From positions 260,665-324,664 of the forward strand of contig PBWH01000005.1 in assembly GCA_002727195.1 (NCBI GenBank): DNA of 64,000 nt, read 5' to 3'. The notes below the pieces were generated by a model. That model was not told the origin of the DNA, did not search any database, and was given only the letters and a program-made list of their open reading frames with translations. The position numbers were made by a program, and so were the translations under genes. Shown here piece after piece: positions 19,071-28,327 of the stretch; the stretch's first letter is position 1, and each line of letters begins with the position of its first letter. This DNA comes from Gemmatimonadota bacterium (GTDB lineage: Bacteria > Latescibacterota > UBA2968).

Positions 19071-20916
19071 TCTGTGCCGCCAACTTGGGACCTACGCCCA
19101 CAACGGCCTGGAGATCTTCCAGCGAAGCCTCTCGAAGCCGCTTCATCGAACCGAAGTGCCGGAGCAGAAGCTTCCGGCGGGCGAGGCCCACACCCTCGAT
19201 GTCCTCCAATGCGGAGTGCAATGTTCGCTTCTTTCGCACCTGACGATGGAAGGACACCGCGAAGCGATGCGACTCGTCCCTGAGTGCCTGCAGCAGCTTC
19301 AGCGAGCTCGACACCTTCGGAATGTTCTGTGGCTCGGACACACCGGGCACGAACACTTCCTCGAGCCGTTTCGCCAGACCAATCACTGGTTGGTCTTCGA
19401 TCCCGAGTGACCGAAGCGCGCTCACCGCGCTGGATAGCTGGCCCTTCCCGCCGTCGATCAGGAGCAAGTCAGGAAACGGCTGCCCCTCTTCCTTCAGGCG
19501 CCGAAAGCGACGCGTCACAACCTGGTGCATCATCGCAAAATCGTTCGGCCCCTCGATCCCCGTAATCTTGTAATGTCGGTAGTTCTTCTTCGACGGCCGT
19601 CCATCCACAAAACAGACGACCGACGCCACCGGATCACGACCCTGGATGTTCGAGATATCCATCGCCTCGACCCGTCGCGGAGCGCTCTCCAGCCTCAAGT
19701 CTCGTTGGAGCGAAGACACCGAGGCCGGCACCTGCTGCTTACGATTCTCGCGCTTCAGACGTCGTTCCGTAAGCAAAAGTCCCGCGTTACTCTGGGCCAT
19801 CTTCATCAGCTGGGCCTTGTCACCACGCTGGGGGACCTTGATCGTAACCGTTCCGCCGGCCCGTTCGTCCAGCCACTCCTGGATGGTCTCCTGATCGTCT
19901 ACCGAACCGGACACATACACTTCCCTCGGAACGAAGGAGGCAGTCAGGTAGAAAAGTCGGACGAAAGACGACCGGACTTCCGATTCAGGGGCGTCCAGAA
20001 CGCCACCGACGAAGTAGTGCTGTCTGCCGATCAGCCTCCCCTCACGGATCTCCATGACGACGCCACACGCCTCGTCATCCTCTCTCGCGATGGCGATCAG
20101 GTCCCAGTCCGACTGATCCTGCGACATCATCTTCTGCCGGTTCGTCACGCGTTCGAGCGCATCCAGACGATCCCGAAAGATGGCTGCCTCCTCGAAACGC
20201 AGTTCCTCTGACGCCCGCTCCATTTCTTCGCGCATGATTCGCGCAACCCGGGTGCGGCGACCCGTCAGAAACATCACGGCCTCCCCGATCAGCTTCTTGT
20301 AGTTCGCACTGCTGATCAGATCCTCACACGGTCCGTCGCATCGACCGATCTCGTAGTCGATGCACAACCGAACATTCTTGTTCGGAAGGGCATAGTCGCA
20401 GCTCCGCACGCGGAACAACTTGTGCATCAGGTTCAGCACGTTCCGCATCGCCTTGACGTTCGTGTATGGCCCCAGATACTGACCGCCGTCCTTTTCCAAA
20501 TCGCGCGTAATGATGATCCTGGGGAAAGGTTCGGCTGTTACCTTGATGTAGGGGTACTTCTTGTCATCCTTGAGCGTGATGTTGTAGCGAGGCTTGTGCT
20601 CTTTGACCAGGTTGGACTCGAGGATCAGGGCTTCACGGTCGGAATCAGTGACGATATACTCGACTTCGCGCACGTTCGAGACTAGCGCCATAAACTGGCC
20701 GCGGCCGTCAAATGCTCTGGGGGTGAAGTAAGATCTTACGCGGTTGCGGAGGGACTTCGCCTTGCCGATGTAGATGATCTTGCCGCCGGAATCCCGCATG
20801 AGGTAGACGCCAGGCGCTCTGGGCAGATGATCGAGTGCCTCTCTCAGCTCCGTCTGGGCGCGGCGTCGGTCGACCTTGAAGAAGGACGATATGTGACCTG
20901 GCGATAAACTGTCCAA
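19036..20916 (-). CDS. uvrC: UvrABC system protein C
   Basis: LPRAPGVYLMRDSGGKIIYIGKAKSLRNRVRSYF; CDYALPNKNVRLCIDYEIGRCDGPC; RRVEAMDISNIQGRDPVASVVCFVDGRPSKKNYRHYKI; start uncertain. Confidence 0.95.
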   Translation of the reverse strand: MDSLSPGHISSFFKVDRRRAQTELREALDHLPRAPGVYLMRDSGGKIIYIGKAKSLRNRVRSYFTPRAFDGRGQFMALVSNVREVEYIVTDSDREALILESNLVKEHKPRYNITLKDDKKYPYIKVTAEPFPRIIITRDLEKDGGQYLGPYTNVKAMRNVLNLMHKLFRVRSCDYALPNKNVRLCIDYEIGRCDGPCEDLISSANYKKLIGEAVMFLTGRRTRVARIMREEMERASEELRFEEAAIFRDRLDALERVTNRQKMMSQDQSDWDLIAIAREDDEACGVVMEIREGRLIGRQHYFVGGVLDAPESEVRSSFVRLFYLTASFVPREVYVSGSVDDQETIQEWLDERAGGTVTIKVPQRGDKAQLMKMAQSNAGLLLTERRLKRENRKQQVPASVSSLQRDLRLESAPRRVEAMDISNIQGRDPVASVVCFVDGRPSKKNYRHYKITGIEGPNDFAMMHQVVTRRFRRLKEEGQPFPDLLLIDGGKGQLSSAVSALRSLGIEDQPVIGLAKRLEEVFVPGVSEPQNIPKVSSSLKLLQALRDESHRFAVSFHRQVRKKRTLHSALEDIEGVGLARRKLLLRHFGSMKRLREASLEDLQAVVGVGPKLAAQIVRALEGAPVE

Positions 20917-21212
20917 GTTCCGTTCTCGCGACGTTTAGGAGACGGCTTGTAGGAGAGCTGAAACTGCCGGCCGTCAGCGGTGGTTACCGTGAAGTAGGCG
21001 CGGCCGAACGAAGGATTAGAGCGGAAGCGCTTCCTGCTATCATACCAAACCGCGGCCGTGTCGACCACGTGATACAAATAACCCCGCCACTCGAACCGTT
21101 GGGGAGCCTTCTGACCGCGCAAGGCCCTGGACTCATACGCGGGAACTTTCGAGGGTTCGTTTGCGAAAGAGGATAGGCGGCCGCTCACAGCAAACTGCGC
21201 GTATACGGCCAA
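20844..21212 (-). CDS. Small hypothetical protein (DUF6504-like) overlapping the uvrC start
   Basis: APQRFEWRGYLYHVVDTAAVWYDSRKRF...AYFTVTTADGRQFQLSY...GTWTVYRQV; compositionally coherent, family call tentative. Confidence 0.5.
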   Translation of the reverse strand: MAVYAQFAVSGRLSSFANEPSKVPAYESRALRGQKAPQRFEWRGYLYHVVDTAAVWYDSRKRFRSNPSFGRAYFTVTTADGRQFQLSYKPSPKRRENGTWTVYRQVTYRPSSRSTDAAPRRS

Positions 21213-21307
21213 GCATCACTACCTGGGAGTCCGACTTCGAAGCGGCCTTCGGATCCGTGCACCTCGCCCCCGGGATCGCAGTCGCAGGAGCGCGTGACGA
21301 AACCGGT

Positions 21308-21799
21308 TCACACGTCAAGGTCGATGATCTCGACGGACATCGATGCGGTATCCAGGAGCGCCACGGTCGATCGACCCGTGGTCCATCCGCCCGTCTCGCC
21401 CGGGTTGATCACCAGGGTCTCGCCCTCCCGTATGTCGATCTCGTGGGTATGCCCATACACAATGACGTCATAGAAGCCGCTCGCAGCGAGCGCAGCGACC
21501 TCATCGGGTTCGTGAAGCATCAGGAACTTGTGGTCGGCGTGTTCGAACCTATACGGGGCCCGATGGATCTCGCCGAGATCTGAAAACCGCGCCACGAGCC
21601 CGAATTTCTCACCGTCGTTATTGCCGAACACACCAATCATGGGCACACCGACGTCAGCCATCCACCCCGCGTTGAAGGGCGCGATATAATCACCTGCGTG
21701 GAGAAGTAGCTCGATCTGCCGATCTCTAAAGACGCGGGTTGCGGCCAGAACGCCCGCTTTGTTGTCGTGACTGTCCGCCATAATGCCAATCAGCGCCAT
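21308..21799 (-). CDS. YfcE/MJ0936-type metallophosphoesterase
   Basis: MALIGIMADSHDNKAGVLAATRVFRDRQIELLLHAGDYIAPF; GVFGNNDGEK; VIVYGHTHEIDIREGETLVINPGETGGW. Confidence 0.92.
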   Translation of the reverse strand: MALIGIMADSHDNKAGVLAATRVFRDRQIELLLHAGDYIAPFNAGWMADVGVPMIGVFGNNDGEKFGLVARFSDLGEIHRAPYRFEHADHKFLMLHEPDEVAALAASGFYDVIVYGHTHEIDIREGETLVINPGETGGWTTGRSTVALLDTASMSVEIIDLDV

Positions 21800-21950
21800 G
21801 GAGCTCTATTCCCAATATTGTTTAAAAAAATGATTTATTCACTTCCCGCCGCATTGGACGATATGGGACAGTTTCGGCCGGGTGTGTAATGGGACACATG
21901 AAAAGTGGCCGCAGATTCGCATATTTCGCAACCTTCGGGATTCGAAAACT

Positions 21951-22075
21951 TAGGCTTGACCCCACGGGTGTGTCAACCAAGCCTATCCGAGGGGTTAATG
22001 TGATTGACAAACAAATTTCATGATAGTACTGTTTCCCGAATTCTGCCTAAGCCTCATAAAAATTGGAGCTTAGGC
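21951..22075 (+). promoter_or_regulatory. Leader of PilZ-like gene: two inverted repeats sharing the CTTAGGC core
   Basis: TAGGCTTG (21951-21958)/CAAGCCTA (21978-21985) and GCCTAAGC (22045-22052)/GCTTAGGC (22068-22075), in the A+T-rich gap upstream of the CDS at 22103. Confidence 0.45.
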
Positions 22076-22102
22076 CCGTCGCGAAGAGGCAAATAGTCGG
22101 AA

Positions 22103-23551
22103 ATGTTCAATCCCTTTAAAAAGGGTGGCGGCAATCGGCGGAAGAACGCCCTCGAGAAGATCCTGTCGAATTTTGCTCAGATGGGGCCGAACTACGTCAA
22201 CTGCAGCCTGCTAAAGCTCAGCAACGGCGAGGAGGCAGACGAGGATCTCGACCGCGCTTTCGTGTTCAAGCACGGGGAAGAGGTGCTTGTACAGAACAAG
22301 GCGTTCTACATCAGTACGCCTGATCGGCTGAAGTCAGAGGACCAGTCCAAGTTCACGGGCAAGGGTGAGATCGTCCACCTATGCTATCTGTTCAAGGGCA
22401 TCCCGCACACTGTCGACTGCAAAGTCATGGGTCGCGTACGGTTTCCCGAGCACCTGATGGACGACATGGCGCCCCGCATCCCAAGCGCCTACATGCTCCG
22501 ACCGGTGGGCAACATCCGGAAGCAGGAGAAACGACAGTTCCTGCGCTACTCTCACAAGGTTGGCGGTAGCGGTCAGCGTCGCGTCTACAGCCAGATCCTG
22601 TTCGACCTCTTCGTCACCAAGACGGACATCACCTTCCCTGACGAAGGCCCACTACCGCCGAAACTGGCCGATCTCCACACGATCGCCTTCTCCGACGAAA
22701 TTGAACTCGATGAACCGACGCCGGCAGACGTCGTAAATTTCATGAAGAACTCGATCCGGCTGAACCCGCGTGAGTCTCGCGTCGTCTTCGTCGGTAAGCC
22801 TTTCATGGAAGACCGAACGAACAAGGTGGCTCTGCTGGACCTCGGGAGTTCTGACGTGCTGGGTCTCGAAACATCCAAGGAAGATTCGCAGTTCTACATA
22901 CGTAAGCCGCCGCTCTTCTCGGCCGACAAGAAGGATCCGACCAGCCTGGCCAACGCGGACGAGGTCGTGCTGAGCTTCCACACCCGCGTGAGTTCAGATA
23001 CCCCGACCGAGTACTACGACCTCATCTCCGAGGTGACCCGAATCGGAATGGAGAACATCACCGTTCGCACGAATGGTGAAATCCGGAAAGAGGCTGGCTA
23101 CAGCGTCGAACTCGCAGACTTCAGCATCGGTGGTATCAAGATGGATTCGAGCCGCGGTTTCCTCGAGTATGTGCTCGGCGAAGACTACGGCCTGATGGAC
23201 CTGGAAGAACAGATCCACGTGCTCCAGAGCACGTGCTACCTGCTCAATTTCTACCCGAAGCTGCGATTCAACCGCGAGACGGAAATCTACCAGCCGAAGG
23301 AAGTGCCGATGCGGATCCAGATCCTGGGCAAGATCGTGCGTGTCGAACTGTCAAAGCCGGCTGAGGGCGAACATCCCGAGATTGAGGCATTCGGGATGAA
23401 GTTCTATTACGATCCTGCAGAATACTCGCGTGACACATACGAGTACGACCGCTGGGAACTGATTCCCGACTTCAAAGAGAACAAGCATTTCCGCGAGATC
23501 CACAACTCGCTAAACGGCCTAATCGCCTCCCTCGAGATCCAAACCCGCTAG
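22103..23551 (+). CDS. Large PilZ-signature protein (paralog of 47076..48494)
   Basis: KQEKRQFLRYSHKVGG (RxxxR, residues 144-148), VELADFSIGGIKM (DxSxxG, residues 339-344), C-terminal HFREIHNSLNGLIASLE shared with the paralog. Confidence 0.75.
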   Translation: MFNPFKKGGGNRRKNALEKILSNFAQMGPNYVNCSLLKLSNGEEADEDLDRAFVFKHGEEVLVQNKAFYISTPDRLKSEDQSKFTGKGEIVHLCYLFKGIPHTVDCKVMGRVRFPEHLMDDMAPRIPSAYMLRPVGNIRKQEKRQFLRYSHKVGGSGQRRVYSQILFDLFVTKTDITFPDEGPLPPKLADLHTIAFSDEIELDEPTPADVVNFMKNSIRLNPRESRVVFVGKPFMEDRTNKVALLDLGSSDVLGLETSKEDSQFYIRKPPLFSADKKDPTSLANADEVVLSFHTRVSSDTPTEYYDLISEVTRIGMENITVRTNGEIRKEAGYSVELADFSIGGIKMDSSRGFLEYVLGEDYGLMDLEEQIHVLQSTCYLLNFYPKLRFNRETEIYQPKEVPMRIQILGKIVRVELSKPAEGEHPEIEAFGMKFYYDPAEYSRDTYEYDRWELIPDFKENKHFREIHNSLNGLIASLEIQTR

Positions 23552-23676
23552 GCGACTCCTAGCCCTCGGCGCCTCCTCCTGACGCCCATAAATTCACCGC
23601 GCAGGAAACAAAACGTGTATCTTGTCAGTCTCTGACTTTCGTGTCGTTTAAGCGTGATTGACTGAAGGAGCACACA

Positions 23677-24555
23677 GTGCCAAGCCTGAAAGTTGGCCTG
23701 CCATCCGGCAGCCTCCAGGACTCCACGATCGGTCTCTTTGCACGAGCCGGGTATCGGATCCGTGTCAACCCCAGATCATACGTCCCCTCGATCGATGATC
23801 CTGAACTCGAAGGTTTGCTGCTCCGCGCGCAGGAGATGGCTCGGTATGTCGCCCGCGGCGTACTGGACATCGGCCTGACCGGACTGGATTGGGTCATGGA
23901 CAACGAGGCTGACGTCGTGGAAATCGCTGAACTCGCGTACAGTAAGACGACGGCAAGACCCGCACGGTGGGTGGTCGCTGTCCCTGAAGAATCTCCGATC
24001 CAGTCGATCGCAGACCTAGAAGGAAAGCGCGTCGCGACGGAGCTGGTCAACGTCACCCGGAAGTGGCTCTTCGACCAGAACGTCGAGGCCGAAGTGGAGT
24101 ACTCTTTCGGATCGACCGAGGCCAAGGTCAAACAATCCGGAATGGTCGACGCGATCGTCGAGATCACCGAGACGGGATCATCGCTCCGGGCCAACAGGCT
24201 TCGGGTGATCGATACGATGCTGGAGACCACAGCACGCTTGATCATGAACAAAGAGGCCTACGAGGATACGTGGAAGCGTGAGAAGACGAGCCGCATCGCC
24301 ACCCTGCTCGTCGGCGCTTTCCAAGCCGAAGATAAGGTCGGACTCAAGATGAACCTCCGACGAGACAACCTCGGCAAGGTCGTCAACCAGCTCCCGGCGC
24401 TCAACAACCCGACCATATCCAACCTGCTCGACGACGAGTGGGTCGCGATCGAGGTGATCGTTGACGAGAGCACCGTGCGCGACATCATTCCCAATCTCAT
24501 GGATGCCGGCGCTGAGGGCATCATCGAATATCCGCTGAACAAAGTCATCTACTAG
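23677..24555 (+). CDS. hisG: ATP phosphoribosyltransferase, long form with C-terminal regulatory domain
   Basis: LKVGLPSGSLQDSTIGLFARAGYRI; DIGLTGLDWV; ATELVNVTRKW; GTEAKV-like FGSTEAKVKQSGMVDAIVEITETGSSLRANRL. Confidence 0.95.
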   Translation: MPSLKVGLPSGSLQDSTIGLFARAGYRIRVNPRSYVPSIDDPELEGLLLRAQEMARYVARGVLDIGLTGLDWVMDNEADVVEIAELAYSKTTARPARWVVAVPEESPIQSIADLEGKRVATELVNVTRKWLFDQNVEAEVEYSFGSTEAKVKQSGMVDAIVEITETGSSLRANRLRVIDTMLETTARLIMNKEAYEDTWKREKTSRIATLLVGAFQAEDKVGLKMNLRRDNLGKVVNQLPALNNPTISNLLDDEWVAIEVIVDESTVRDIIPNLMDAGAEGIIEYPLNKVIY

Positions 24556-24561
24556 ACTGCC

Positions 24562-25872
24562 GTGCTCTCCCCCATCCGCTACGCGCCCGACGCGCAGGAT
24601 CCCAAGCTCACAGATATTCTGGCCCGCCAGATCGAGTTCACACCCGAACTCGAGTCCTCTGTCGAACGCATCATATCGGAAGTCGTGTCGAACGGAGATG
24701 AGGCCGTCCTCACGTTCACGCGAGAGTTTGATGGCGTAGACCTGACGCCCGAACAGCTGGTCGTCACCCCTGACGAACTGGACCGCGCGGCGCGCTCCGC
24801 TGATCCCGCCTTGATCGAGGTAATCCAGGCGGCCGCAGACAACATTCGCCGGTTCCACAAGAACCAGAAGCGAGAGGATTGGTCCGTTGACGATGGAGAT
24901 GGCGTTACGCTCGGGAAACGGATTGTCCCGATCGAGCGGGTCGGACTTCTCGTCCCGGGTGCGAGCGCACCGCTATTCTCCACACTACTCATGGCTGCTA
25001 TTCCGGCCAAAATCGCCGGATGCTCACACATCGCTGTCGCCACACCCCCGCAGGCCGATGGAGACATCCATCCGGCCGTCCTGGCCGCTGCAAAAATCGC
25101 TGGGGTCGACAGAGTCTACCGCGCCTTCGGCGCGCAGGCTGTCGCCGCTCTCGCCTTTGGTACTCAGACGTTCACGCCCGTGGACAAGCTCGCAGGCCCC
25201 GGACATCCAGTCGTTCAGATCGCCAAGAAGAAGGTTTTTGGACGGGTCGATATCGACATGGTCGCCGGACCGAGTGAGATCGTCGTCGTCGCGGACCACA
25301 CGGCGAACTCGAGACACGTAGCGGCCGACATGCTCTCCCAAGCGGAGCACGGGAGTGGATATGAGGCCGCCGTGTGCGTCACCCCGGATCCGAACATCGC
25401 AGCAGCCGTGTCGGACGAACTCCGACGTCAGTTGGCCGATCTGTCCCATCGTGAAGATGCAGAGCGTGCCCTGTCTCGCTATGGGGCGATCGTCATCACA
25501 AAGGATCTCGGTGAAGCGGTCGACCTCGTCAACGAGATCGCCCCCGAGCACGTGGAGATGATCGTCGAAGACCCCTGGGAACTGCAGAAGGGCGTTCGAC
25601 ACGCGGGAGCCGTCTTCCTTGGACCCGCCTCGAGCGAACCTGTTGGCGACTATTTCGCAGGAACGAACCACATTTTGCCGACAGCCGGGGCGGCGCGATA
25701 CGCGTCTTCCGTGGGCGTCGACACGTTCCTGAAAGACATCTCGATCGTATCGTACACGAACGAACGACTCAGAAAGTCTGCAGGCGCGATCATCCAGATG
25801 GCTGAAGCAGAAGGTTTGGATGGCCACGCCAACGCGATTCGCGTCAGGCTGCAGACCCCGGAAGACGAGTGA
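24562..25872 (+). CDS. hisD: Histidinol dehydrogenase
   Basis: GVDRVYRAFGAQAVAALAFGTQTFTPVDKLAGPGHPVVQIAKKKVFGRVDIDMVAGPSEIVVVAD; DMLSQAEHGSGYEA; EIAPEHVEM; GDYFAGTNHILPTAGAARYAS. Confidence 0.96.
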   Translation: MLSPIRYAPDAQDPKLTDILARQIEFTPELESSVERIISEVVSNGDEAVLTFTREFDGVDLTPEQLVVTPDELDRAARSADPALIEVIQAAADNIRRFHKNQKREDWSVDDGDGVTLGKRIVPIERVGLLVPGASAPLFSTLLMAAIPAKIAGCSHIAVATPPQADGDIHPAVLAAAKIAGVDRVYRAFGAQAVAALAFGTQTFTPVDKLAGPGHPVVQIAKKKVFGRVDIDMVAGPSEIVVVADHTANSRHVAADMLSQAEHGSGYEAAVCVTPDPNIAAAVSDELRRQLADLSHREDAERALSRYGAIVITKDLGEAVDLVNEIAPEHVEMIVEDPWELQKGVRHAGAVFLGPASSEPVGDYFAGTNHILPTAGAARYASSVGVDTFLKDISIVSYTNERLRKSAGAIIQMAEAEGLDGHANAIRVRLQTPEDE

Positions 25873-26930
25873 GCGATCCGAAAAAGCACATAAGACCAGA
25901 GGTCCGAGCCATCGACGGGTATCACCTGACGGCATACGACTGCCCGGTCAAGCTGAACCAGAACGAGAGCCCTTTCGACGTCCCCGACGAGTTGAAGGAC
26001 GTGATCCTCGAGAAGGTGCGCGCACAGGCCTGGTCTCGCTACCCGGAGCCGATGCCTTCGGACCTGGTCGACGCCGTGGCTTCCTTCGTCGGTGTGCAGC
26101 CGGAACAGGTCCTGGTCGCCAATGGCTCGAACTCGATCGTGCAGCACACCCTGAACGCGATCGTCAGTAAAAGGGTCCGTGTCGCCATCCCGTCACCGAG
26201 CTTCTCGCTATACGGTCAGTTCACCGAGATCCTGGGCGGTGATCCTGTCTACGTCCCGTTGACGAACCAGTATGGCTACGACATCGACGCGCTCACCCAG
26301 GCATCCACATCGGGGGTATCGGCCGTCATCATCTGCTCGCCGAACAACCCGACGGGATGCGACATCTCGAACGAGGCGCTCGAGGACCTGCTGTCGGCGA
26401 CGAACGCGATCGTGATCATCGACGAAGCCTACGCGGAGTTCAGCGACCATACGGCCCTCGACCTGCTCGCCGACCACTCGAACCTGATCGTCCTGAAGAC
26501 GCTCTCGAAGGCTTTTGGCGCCGCGGGGATCCGCATCGGTTGTCTGATCGCGAGCCCGGATCTCGTCGGACAGGTCCACAAGATCAAGCTGCCCTTTGAC
26601 ATCAACCTATTCTCTCGTATCGCAGCGATCGAGCTTCTCCAGCATCGTGGCATCATCAATCAGAACGTGGCCTACATCCTGAAGGAACGGGACCGCGTAT
26701 ACGATGCACTCACAGAGATGGATGGCGTGACACCTTACCCGTCGAAAGCCAACCTGATCCTGTTCGAGGTCGAGGACCCCGGAATGGTCTTTGAGCAACT
26801 GGCGGAGAAAGGCGTCTTGATCCGAAACGTCTCGAAATACCCGCGCCTGGAGAAGGGTCTTCGCGTGTGCATCGGAACCGGGCAGGAAAATGATGCATTC
26901 CTGACCGGAATGCGATCGATTCTCGAATGA
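25869..26930 (+). CDS. hisC: Histidinol-phosphate aminotransferase
   Basis: VKLNQNESPFDVPDELK; NGSNSIVQHTLNAIV; SPNNPTGCDIS; IDEAYAEFSD; LKTLSKAFGAAGIRIGCLIA. Confidence 0.95.
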   Translation: MSDPKKHIRPEVRAIDGYHLTAYDCPVKLNQNESPFDVPDELKDVILEKVRAQAWSRYPEPMPSDLVDAVASFVGVQPEQVLVANGSNSIVQHTLNAIVSKRVRVAIPSPSFSLYGQFTEILGGDPVYVPLTNQYGYDIDALTQASTSGVSAVIICSPNNPTGCDISNEALEDLLSATNAIVIIDEAYAEFSDHTALDLLADHSNLIVLKTLSKAFGAAGIRIGCLIASPDLVGQVHKIKLPFDINLFSRIAAIELLQHRGIINQNVAYILKERDRVYDALTEMDGVTPYPSKANLILFEVEDPGMVFEQLAEKGVLIRNVSKYPRLEKGLRVCIGTGQENDAFLTGMRSILE

Positions 26931-28324
26931 GCAAACTGACCGACATCAAACCAGTAGCGGTTACCCTCTACTGCCTTCCGGTCGAGACGAGAATCCCATA
27001 CCGATTCGGCACCGAGGAACTCAAGAGCGTCGTCTGCGTGCGCGCTCGAGTCGAAGCCGAAAACCGGTCCGGCGAGCGGGCGACTGGATGGGGAGAGGCG
27101 CCGCTGAGCGCAGCCTGGGCGTGGCCGAGCAGCCAGACATTCGCCCACCGTCAGGACGTGATGATCGAGATGTGTAAGCGGCTCGGAAAGGCCTGGGCGG
27201 CATTCGACGTCTGGGGTCACCCGATGGAGGTGGGACACGCCTTCCTGACAGACGCCCTCCTTGGTGAACTCGAGGCCCTGAACGATGAGCGTCAGGAATC
27301 GATGCCCTGGCTGGCTGCGCTCGTGTGCAACTCGGTCTTCGACCTGGCTGTACACGACGCATACGGGAATCTGCTCGACGCATCGATCTACGACACCTAC
27401 AGTGACGAGCACCTGAACCGAGACCTATCCGCATACCTGTCTCCGAGCCGCGACTCCGAGGCCGAATTCACCGGCCGCTTCCCATCGGACTTTCTCGTAA
27501 CTGAACGGCTGGCCACCGTTCCCGCATGGCACGCAGTTGGCGGCAACGACCTTCTGAGCGATGACGAGCGAACCGGTGACGAGCCCGATGACGACTACCC
27601 GATCGTCCTTCACGATTGGATTCGACGGGACGGGCTCAACTGTCTTAAGATTAAGCTGACCGGCCAGGAGGAAGGCTGGGACTACGATCGAATCGTGAAC
27701 ATCGGCAAGATTGCCGAGGAATACGACGTGGATTGGCTGTGCACGGACTTCAACTGTACTGTCGAATCCACGGAGTATGTGAACGACCTCCTCGACCGGC
27801 TCCTCCAGGATCATCCGCGGACCTATCAGCGGATTCTGTATGTGGAACAGCCGTTCCCTTACGACCTGGAGGCGAACCCGATCGACGCTCACAGCGTGTC
27901 CGCTCGCAAACCTTTGTATATGGATGAGAGCGCCCACGACTGGCGTCTCCTCGACATCGGGCGGAACCGGGGATGGACAGGGGTCGCGCTCAAAACCTGC
28001 AAGACACAGACCGTCGCGATCCTGTCGATGTGCTGGGCGCGCGCACACGGGATGGGCCTGATGGTCCAGGACCTGACGAACCCGATGCTCGCCCAGATCA
28101 CGCACACGTTGCTGGCCGGTCACGTCGGAACCGTGATGGGCCTAGAAACAAATAGCATGCAGTTCTACCCGGACGCGTCACTCCTTGAAGCGAGCGTTCA
28201 TCCGGGAATCTATAAACGAGAAAACGGCGTCCTCGACCTGACCACAGTAACAGGGGCAGGCTTCGGATACGAAGTCGATCGGATCGGCAGGACGCTTCCC
28301 GAGCCGGCCGCCACATTCGGATAG
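26927..28324 (+). CDS. Enolase-superfamily protein (mandelate racemase/muconate lactonizing-like)
   Basis: LNCLKIKLTG (KxK), WLCTDFN, LYVEQPF, LYMDESAHD, GVALKTCKT in the order expected for the superfamily; ATGA overlap with hisC stop. Confidence 0.8.
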   Translation: MSKLTDIKPVAVTLYCLPVETRIPYRFGTEELKSVVCVRARVEAENRSGERATGWGEAPLSAAWAWPSSQTFAHRQDVMIEMCKRLGKAWAAFDVWGHPMEVGHAFLTDALLGELEALNDERQESMPWLAALVCNSVFDLAVHDAYGNLLDASIYDTYSDEHLNRDLSAYLSPSRDSEAEFTGRFPSDFLVTERLATVPAWHAVGGNDLLSDDERTGDEPDDDYPIVLHDWIRRDGLNCLKIKLTGQEEGWDYDRIVNIGKIAEEYDVDWLCTDFNCTVESTEYVNDLLDRLLQDHPRTYQRILYVEQPFPYDLEANPIDAHSVSARKPLYMDESAHDWRLLDIGRNRGWTGVALKTCKTQTVAILSMCWARAHGMGLMVQDLTNPMLAQITHTLLAGHVGTVMGLETNSMQFYPDASLLEASVHPGIYKRENGVLDLTTVTGAGFGYEVDRIGRTLPEPAATFG

Positions 28325-28327
28325 ACC

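Noticed and set aside
24178-24858. 226-aa minus-strand ORF across hisG/hisD
   Set aside because: Antisense to both his genes; no supporting motifs.
25024-25935. 303-aa minus-strand ORF
   Set aside because: Antisense to hisD; shadow ORF.
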